64,000 nucleotides of DNA from Chrysoporthe austroafricana (lineage: Eukaryota > Ascomycota > Sordariomycetes > Diaporthales > Cryphonectriaceae): positions 992,001 to 1,056,000 of the forward strand of contig JYIP02000010.1 of assembly GCA_001051155.2 (NCBI GenBank). Direction: 5' to 3'. This document shows positions 58,235 through 64,000 of the stretch, piece after piece (within the stretch, counting starts at the first letter, position 1; each line of letters starts with the position of its first letter). The position numbers and the translations under genes were made by a program. The notes under the pieces are model-generated. The model had not been told where the DNA came from. It ran no database searches and was given only the letters and a program-made list of their open reading frames with translations.

Positions 58235-58301
58235 TATATGGTGGTGTGGTCCGGGAGGGGGGTCCGGAACTAGGGGGGGTCCGGAAATACCGGGTCCGAC
58301 T
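58235..58301 (-). repeat. Right terminal inverted repeat of the pogo/Fot1-like element
   Basis: Reverse complement of the left end, with about 16 additional bases that repeat the TCCGGACCCCCC unit. Confidence 0.85.
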
Positions 58302-59289
58302 TATACGCATTCTGACCGGGTCCACTAGAAAGAACGAGTAAATTATTAAATTTGCAATCCTCAACATGATGTTCAATCATCCAGTGAAGAGCGTAGTAGG
58401 CTAATCATACATACAAATCCATGATACAAGCAACGTATAGCCGAAGGGCAACACCATTCCTCAGTAGCATGAACAGCCACACCTCTCAACAATGAATATA
58501 GGAGCGGTGTATGCTTGGACATTGGCTCCACTATTGCGTTCCTGGTGGCTTTGCCTTCGGCTGTTCCCTCAACAGTAGTGCTGTGCACGCAACTGTCTAT
58601 GCTGTGATACGAATATCGACACATATTGACTATAGTTATAACAAGTGAGATTAGACTGACAACTCTCGAGCTCAGGGTGTATTAGGCAAGCCCTCACATG
58701 ATCTCTTCCCACCGAAGAGAGCTCGCTAGCCTTGTGACTGTCGAACAGCGAAGTGAAACATCCTTGACTACCAGTCGAGCTTACTAGCAAAGCAAATGCA
58801 TAGGCCGTGTTGGCGGTCTTGCAAGGCGTGAAGCTAAACTTCCTTAGTGTGATCATCGTCTCCCTCGATCGAGCCGCCAAACGGTGCATCACTCGTTTTC
58901 CTGTCATGATCTGTATCGACCAAACTAGGATAATGCTGTGCGAAGATAGGTGACATTGGGGTAGTAATCAAGTCCTGGGTACATTGAACCGCTAATGGGC
59001 GTGTTTTGAGTATGATTAGCCAACGCTTTATCATGGAGTACCTAGACGAACACGTGCCCTAGGAATAATCCTTGCATAGTTCTCCGCATGTTTTATTCTG
59101 ATTATGAACTGTCTGTTGTCAGCACTATTCAGAAACAGGAAGCTGGGAAGTCGGTCTCCAGTGCCGAGACATCCGAAGACTATAACTTCCGCGACAACTC
59201 CCAAGCGCGGCCTCTCTTATGCTGAGGTGTTTCGCATCAGGCATCGCTAGTCGCAATACCTATCATCAAAACAGCACGTACTAGCGAGA
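58302..59289. other. Intergenic region, no recognised gene
   Basis: Between the transposon and the transporter gene. Frames on the minus strand (58569-58907) show no known family. The right end is the likely transporter promoter. Confidence 0.45.
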
Positions 59290-61239
59290 ATGAATTCAGA
59301 GGATGAGAAGGGGCTGCCGCAGTCCCCGCCTTCGGACGAGCTGGCAAAGGCCGGCGAGGTCGTCCCCTCGAGCAATACAGGATACACCAGACCTCAGGCG
59401 CGTAAGCTGCATGACCCAGACGTCACATTCGAGGAGTATCACTACTACGCGATTCGAACACGCCAGCAGGAAAGAGACGATCCCAAACCGAAGACCAGCT
59501 GGCGAGAGATCATCCTGCGCAAGAAGCCCGAGGTGGAGGGCCAGGAAGAGGTCGGTGATATAACATCCAACAACCTCAACTTGTCCAACCGCGCCAACCG
59601 CCTGGAAATCACCGACGAGGAGTGGACGAATGCCTCGCGGGCCTTTCGAACAGCGTCCGCCGGCGCCTGCTTCTATCTTATCACAACCGATATTCTGGGA
59701 CCGTACGGAGTTGGTTTCGCCATGGGGGCCCTAGGCTGGATGCCAGGCATTATCCTGTACACCGTCTTTGGATTCATGGCCGGCTACAGCGGCTATCTGC
59801 TCTGGCACATCTTCCTAGGGCTCGATTCGTACCAGTTCCCGCTCAGAAACTTCGGCGACCTTGGTTTCCGCCTGTACGGTGGTTGGGCACGACATATCTT
59901 GAACATTCTCCAGGCGCTCGCCTTGCTACTTATCCTCGGGCAGGTGACCATCCAGAACGGCCAGGCGCTATCGCAAGTGTCAAAATTTCGCCTCTGCTAT
60001 GCGGTCTGCCCCATTATCTTCATAGCCGCCGGTTTCGCGCTGGGCCAGGTTCGCACGCTGCGCCGGTTTGGGCTGATTGCCAACCTGGCAATATGGCTGA
60101 ACCTACTGGTCATCTTCATCACCATGGGCATTATGGCTCACAGCGAGCCTAACTACGGCATCTCTGTGCTGGGCTCGGCAGGGGCCCTCGTCGACCCGGC
60201 CTCGATCACGCCCGATGCCAACGGCAATTATCCTCCCGTCCGGCACTACAGCTACCTGCCAGATTCCGGTAGCCTGATCGGGTCTCTCAACGGCCTCATG
60301 TCAGGTGTTCTTGCTTACGGTGGCGCTCAGCTGTTTGTCGAGTTCATGGCGGAGATGCGTCGTCCGAACGATTTCTTGAAAGCCATGTGGGGTGCGCAAT
60401 TCTTCATCTACAGTGTCTATAGTAAGTATCAATACCGGTCCGTCCGTGGCAGTGTCTTCTACAAACATTGCCGGATTGAAGCCCCCAACGCTGTATCCTT
60501 TCGGACAAGGAACCAGTTTTCTGACACAAGGCAGTGATTTACGGTTGCTATGTCTACTATTTTCAGGGGCAGTATGCGTATCAGATCTCCTACCAAGGTG
60601 TGTCCGCCTATGGCTTTCAGACTGCCGGCAATATGCTCGCGTTTGTAAGCGGGCTCATTGCTGCCGCGCTGTACGGAAACATTGGCATCAAGGTTCTCTA
60701 CAATAATGTCTTGATGGACTTGTTCTCAGCTCCTCCCCTCACCACTAGGTCTGGAAAGATTCTCTGGGCAATCATTGTGCCTATCTGGTGGTCTATCGCA
60801 TACATTATTGCGGCAGCCATCCCGGACTACTTCGGCTTCGTCTCCGTCATCTCGTCAGCAACGCTCTTGGAGTTCACGTACTGCTTTCCCCCGATGCTAG
60901 CCTTGGCTTATGATATCCAGTTGAATGCCATGGTAGACGGCGAAGGGTTTGATCCAGAGACCGGAGCAATTATTCGCAAGGATAGAGGCCTCAAGCGTTG
61001 GGCCCGAGGATTCATCCGTGGGAGGTGGTGGTTGAATATTTTGCATCTGCTGTATGCAGGAGGAGCTTGGGTTACGGCTGGTCTCGGTCTGTACGCTGCT
61101 ATCGAGGGTACGTTACGGAAGATCTCGACCGCATCAAGACCAACTCTGCTGACAACTGCGAGCAGGCATGATCGCTGCGTTTGAGAACCCCCAACTCAAT
61201 TCCTTCACATGCACCTCGCCGTTGAATCTCAATGCCTAA
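59290..61239 (+). CDS. Amino-acid transporter, Aa_trans (AVT/MTR-like) family (592 aa)
   Basis: Three exons (59290-60421, 60535-61107, 61166-61239) join in phase to 592 aa. A hydrophilic N-terminal region of about 120 residues precedes about eleven membrane segments, beginning in FRTASAGACFYLITTDILGPYGVG, a form of the first segment typical of the amino acid/auxin permease family. Other segments include ILNILQALALLLILGQV, LIANLAIWLNLLVIFITMG and ILWAIIVPIWWSIAYIIAA. The likely role is proton-coupled amino-acid uptake at the plasma membrane; the substrate is unknown. All splice sites are canonical and no nonsense codon is seen, in contrast to the relics on its left. No link to the PKS cluster is evident. 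Confidence 0.9.
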
Positions 61240-61517
61240 CCCGCAACGTCCACACCTATATGTATAGTAATACAGAGTCAGATTGATTTCCAAGGATGCG
61301 CGTGCTGCTCCACGGCTGGCTGCGTTCGGGCCTGCTCTTATCTACCGGGTTAGGGTCGGTTGTGATGTGCGCAGACCTGCCCCGCTGTGATAGATCTGCA
61401 GTATGTGTTCTAGTGAACCGTCAACCACCGCATTTACACAAGCATCAGCTTTCTAGTCTATTCCTTAAAGCATCTCTTCTGTGACTATATTCTGCCAGGC
61501 TCGTTGCTGAAGTGAAG

Positions 61518-62630
61518 ATGGTCAGTCATGCAGAGATCAATGGCGCGCGTCTTGCCTATCGCATCTCCGGCCCAGACGATGCGCCATTGATGATCACCCT
61601 CCACGGAGGGCGTGGCATGGGTGAGCGGCTTCTTTGCTCAGGACCATGCATGGTCTGGCCACTGACGGTCATTATCCAATAGGCGACCACAAGTCTGACT
61701 TCGCGATATATAGCAAGCTTAGTGACAAACTCCGGGTTCTGTCCTTCGACTTTAGGGGCCACGGTCAGAGCTCACGCAGCAAGCCATACACCTTCGAGCA
61801 GATCGTCGACGACATTGAAGGCATGCGCAAGCGCTTTGGTGGCCATAAAAGGCAGGTCATTATCTGTGGAGGAAGTTTCGGCGGTTTTCTAGCCCAGCAT
61901 TATGCCATCAAGTATGCTCCTCATGTATCCCATCTGATCTTGCGAGGAACTGCCGCGTCTCATCATCGTAAGTCCTCTCTTCATAGCGCACTTTTCGTCA
62001 CAGTCTGGGCTTACATGACCGTCTCAAAGACGAGGAGGGTGCTATCGAGACCCTGAAAGGCCGCCTCGCGAAAGCCCCCGGCTTTTCCGAAGCCATGCTG
62101 CGCAACAAGGTCTTCGGCGCATACGAGAGCGATGTCGAATTCCAACTCGTTCATTTTGCATCTATGCCTTTGTACAAAGAAGTCTTCGACCCGGACAATG
62201 CTTTGAAAAGCTGCTTGGGCACCGTCTACGTAGCAGAGTCTCACAGTGAGTGCCGATTGCCAATACCAATCACGCAATTTCCAAAACCACAGTGGTGGCT
62301 GACATGGCACAGACGATTTGTATTCGGAGACCGAAAAGTATTTTGACTATACCAAAAAGCTTGGCCAGATAACGGCCAAAACATTGGTTATCGTCGGTGA
62401 CCAAGACTGGATATGCCCGCTAGGTATATTGAGCGCCTCACACTGTCGCTTCGAAAGTCGAAGCCTTGCATGGCCACAGTGCTCATCATCCAACCACAGA
62501 GAACTCCAGAGTCATCGCCAATGGCATATCGGATGCGGAATTATTTATAGTGGAGGGGGCAAATCATAGTGTCCATACCGAGAAGCCCGATCTTGTTCTT
62601 GCTAAGATCAGAAACCATGTCGAATGTTAG
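61518..62630 (+). CDS. Alpha/beta hydrolase, proline-iminopeptidase-like (281 aa)
   Basis: Five exons (61518-61620, 61683-61967, 62030-62245, 62313-62423, 62500-62630) give 281 aa in phase. The oxyanion-hole motif is MITLHGGRGMG, the nucleophile elbow GGSFGGFLAQHYA (Ser), the acid lies in VGDQDWICP and the His in EGANHSVHTEKP. The middle cap carries KVFGAYESDVEFQLVHFASMPLY, as in fungal proline-iminopeptidase-like hydrolases. No signal peptide, so probably cytosolic. The substrate may be a small ester, lactone or peptide. It lies tail-to-tail with an FAD monooxygenase, 36 bp apart, so the two transcripts converge; together they could form a small catabolic pair for aromatic or lactone compounds. 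Confidence 0.85.
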
Positions 62631-62666
62631 TCTGGGATTGATTCTACTGTAGATGAAGGTCACTAT

Positions 62667-64000
62667 TCATTTGGCTCCACGAGACATGACAGCCTCAAAC
62701 TCGGTTTCGACGTCATGCTCTGTCAGCCAACTCATGTCTGGTCTATTTGCGATTCTTTTCCTCAGGTCCTCATCCGTCTCCGTCTGCACGTTAGTCTCGC
62801 CATTCTTAGTGGCCCATAGCCTAGCATGAGCCTGGTTATGAACAATGTCCAGCAGTCTGGTAACAAGTGGTCTCCGCGTCTGATCGTAGAGGTCGAGACA
62901 CATTCTGATCTGCTCATGCGTCGGTCTTTGTTGTAGTGCTTGGGGGCACCAAACGTGAGCCAGCGCAAGCGCAAGGGCGTATGCGTCGTTGATAGCCAAG
63001 GAGCCACCCGCCGCGAAGGCGCCACCATGAGTATGGGCTGCATCGCCCAGCAGAGCAATGCGATCGTTAAATACTAGAGACGGGAGTGTAGTGCCGGCAT
63101 AATTCGGATAGGTCCTGACGTAGGGTACTGCCTCGACTATATCCTGCACGATGGGATTCCATCCCTGCATCTCACTCGGTCAGTCGCCAGTCACTCACTA
63201 CTCACTTTGTGAAAACTAAACGTTACCTGATAAAGACTTTTCAGAACGTCCAGATCGCCGTGCCCATCCCATTTCGCGTCGCGATACGCGGCACGCGGGT
63301 CATCCGGGCTGCAGTTGTAACTCGCGACAATTGTATACTGGTTTTTCCCTGGCGCAATTAATTATCTTGTCAGTACGATGGGCACATATCGGCTTTGCGA
63401 ACTTTTAGCGCACCAAGTCTCGACGCAAACAAGCTCCTCCTGTGTCCAACCTAGAATACGGCATCTTCCGGCAGACCGTTGATATGCTGAACAAGCGAGA
63501 AATCGAATGTTGCCCTCAGAGCCACCATACCCGTCCACTTCAGCTCGTGCTCGGGATGCACCGCTCTTCTGACCTTGGAATGGATGCCGTCGGCTCCGAT
63601 AAGCAAATCCGCCCTCTCGAAGTTACCATCATCAAAGGAGATTGTAACCAATTTCTCAGGTTCAAACGTCTCCGTCTCCATGCTCACCGCGATGACGCGC
63701 CTTCCTAGCTTCAGCTCCACGTTCTCTGGCAACGCATCCAACAAGGCATTCTGCAAATGTGCCCGGTGGAATCTCGCCATGCGATGCTTCTCCTCCACCT
63801 GACCCTGTATCTCATCGTGTCCCAGCTCCTCATTAGTTTTCCAATGCCTGAAGACCATCGGCCGGCCGCTCGGTTGCCGGAAGGCGATGGAGTCGTTCAG
63901 TACGGCGTGGACGCCTATCTTGTCAAGGGTGCGTAGTCCGCTCGGGGTTAGACCTATACTAGCTCCCACCTCGCGCAGCTGCTGCGCCTGCTCATAAATT
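62667..64000 (-). pseudogene. FAD-dependent monooxygenase, 5' end outside window, with in-frame TAG
   Basis: Exons 64000-63414, 63348-63227 and 63164-62667 fit GT-AG introns in phase; the gene enters from the right edge, so the first FAD-binding GxGxxG is not visible. Seen are EVGASIGLTPSGLRTLDKIG, the middle motif LLIGADGIHSKVRRA, NQYTIVASYNC and GDAAHTHGGAFAAGGSLAINDA (FAD ribityl-binding GD motif). It belongs to the salicylate-hydroxylase-like family. In exon 1 a TAG at 63451-63453 interrupts DAVF-stop-VGHRRSLFASRLG, where the family usually has Trp. I see no plausible intron that removes it, so the gene is probably dead, unless the base is a sequencing error. The remainder is free of damage. 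Confidence 0.7.

Larger units (their letters stand above)
56333..58301 (+). mobile_element. Pogo/Fot1-like DNA transposon with TIRs and TA target duplication
   Basis: The ends are inverted: AGTCGGACCCGGTATTTCCG at 56333 and its complement ending at 58301. Similarity extends over about 50-65 bp; the right copy carries about 16 extra bases, containing a second TCCGGACCCC-type unit. A TA dinucleotide flanks each side (56331-56332 and 58302-58303), the usual Tc1/mariner target duplication. Length (1969 bp, including an apparent 128-bp artefactual duplication) and transposase type match Fot1/pogo elements. It lies about 200 bp beyond the P450 relic. Confidence 0.9.

Noticed and set aside
1..64000. 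tRNA, rRNA, CRISPR arrays, phage or bacterial operon features
   Set aside because: No cloverleaf with GGTTCGAATCC-type box, no regularly spaced repeats, and the gene structure with introns is clearly fungal.

Overview
The window is genomic DNA of a filamentous ascomycete (Pezizomycotina). Genes carry short GT-AG introns of about 50-120 bp, and the proteins include iterative type I polyketide synthases, a Zn2Cys6 regulator, GH72/GH106/tannase families and a pogo/Fot1-like transposon. I see no bacterial operons, CRISPR arrays, rRNA or tRNA genes. All gene models come from reading the sequence; no database search was run.

Left part (1-5.3 kb): a partial hypothetical gene with a duplicated internal module leaves the left edge, followed by a two-exon hypothetical gene with a 7-residue tandem repeat, a GH72 glucanosyltransferase remnant and a CAA microsatellite.

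Core (5.3-36.3 kb): an apparently intact secondary-metabolite cluster. A highly reducing PKS (8 exons, 2384 aa, minus strand) and a non-reducing PKS (5 exons, 2116 aa, plus strand; SAT-KS-AT-PT-ACP-TE) share a 746-bp divergent promoter. This pair is the signature of benzenediol lactone synthesis (resorcylic or dihydroxyphenylacetic acid lactones): the HR-PKS makes a reduced starter, the SAT domain loads it on the NR-PKS, PT closes the aromatic ring and TE closes the macrolactone. Downstream are an FAD monooxygenase (7 exons), a DHA2-type MFS exporter and an AflR-like Zn2Cys6 regulator. A small cupin protein and a short-chain dehydrogenase further on may be tailoring genes.

Right part (37-58 kb): largely a gene graveyard. 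It holds a GH106-like gene with frameshifts, a tannase with nonsense codons, a truncated alpha/beta hydrolase, and relics of a second PKS locus: a trans-enoyl reductase without its nucleotide-binding core, diverging from a PKS cut in its AT domain and joined to a headless P450. A 1.97-kb pogo/Fot1-like element lies directly beyond. Nonsense codons across these loci are almost all TAG/TAA at positions explained by C-to-T or G-to-A changes in CpA context, as expected from repeat-induced point mutation (RIP). One intact MDR reductase (46.9-48.1 kb) survives among them.

Right end (59.3-64 kb): an intact 592-aa amino-acid transporter, an intact 281-aa alpha/beta hydrolase, and an FAD monooxygenase running off the right edge with an in-frame TAG where its family usually has Trp.
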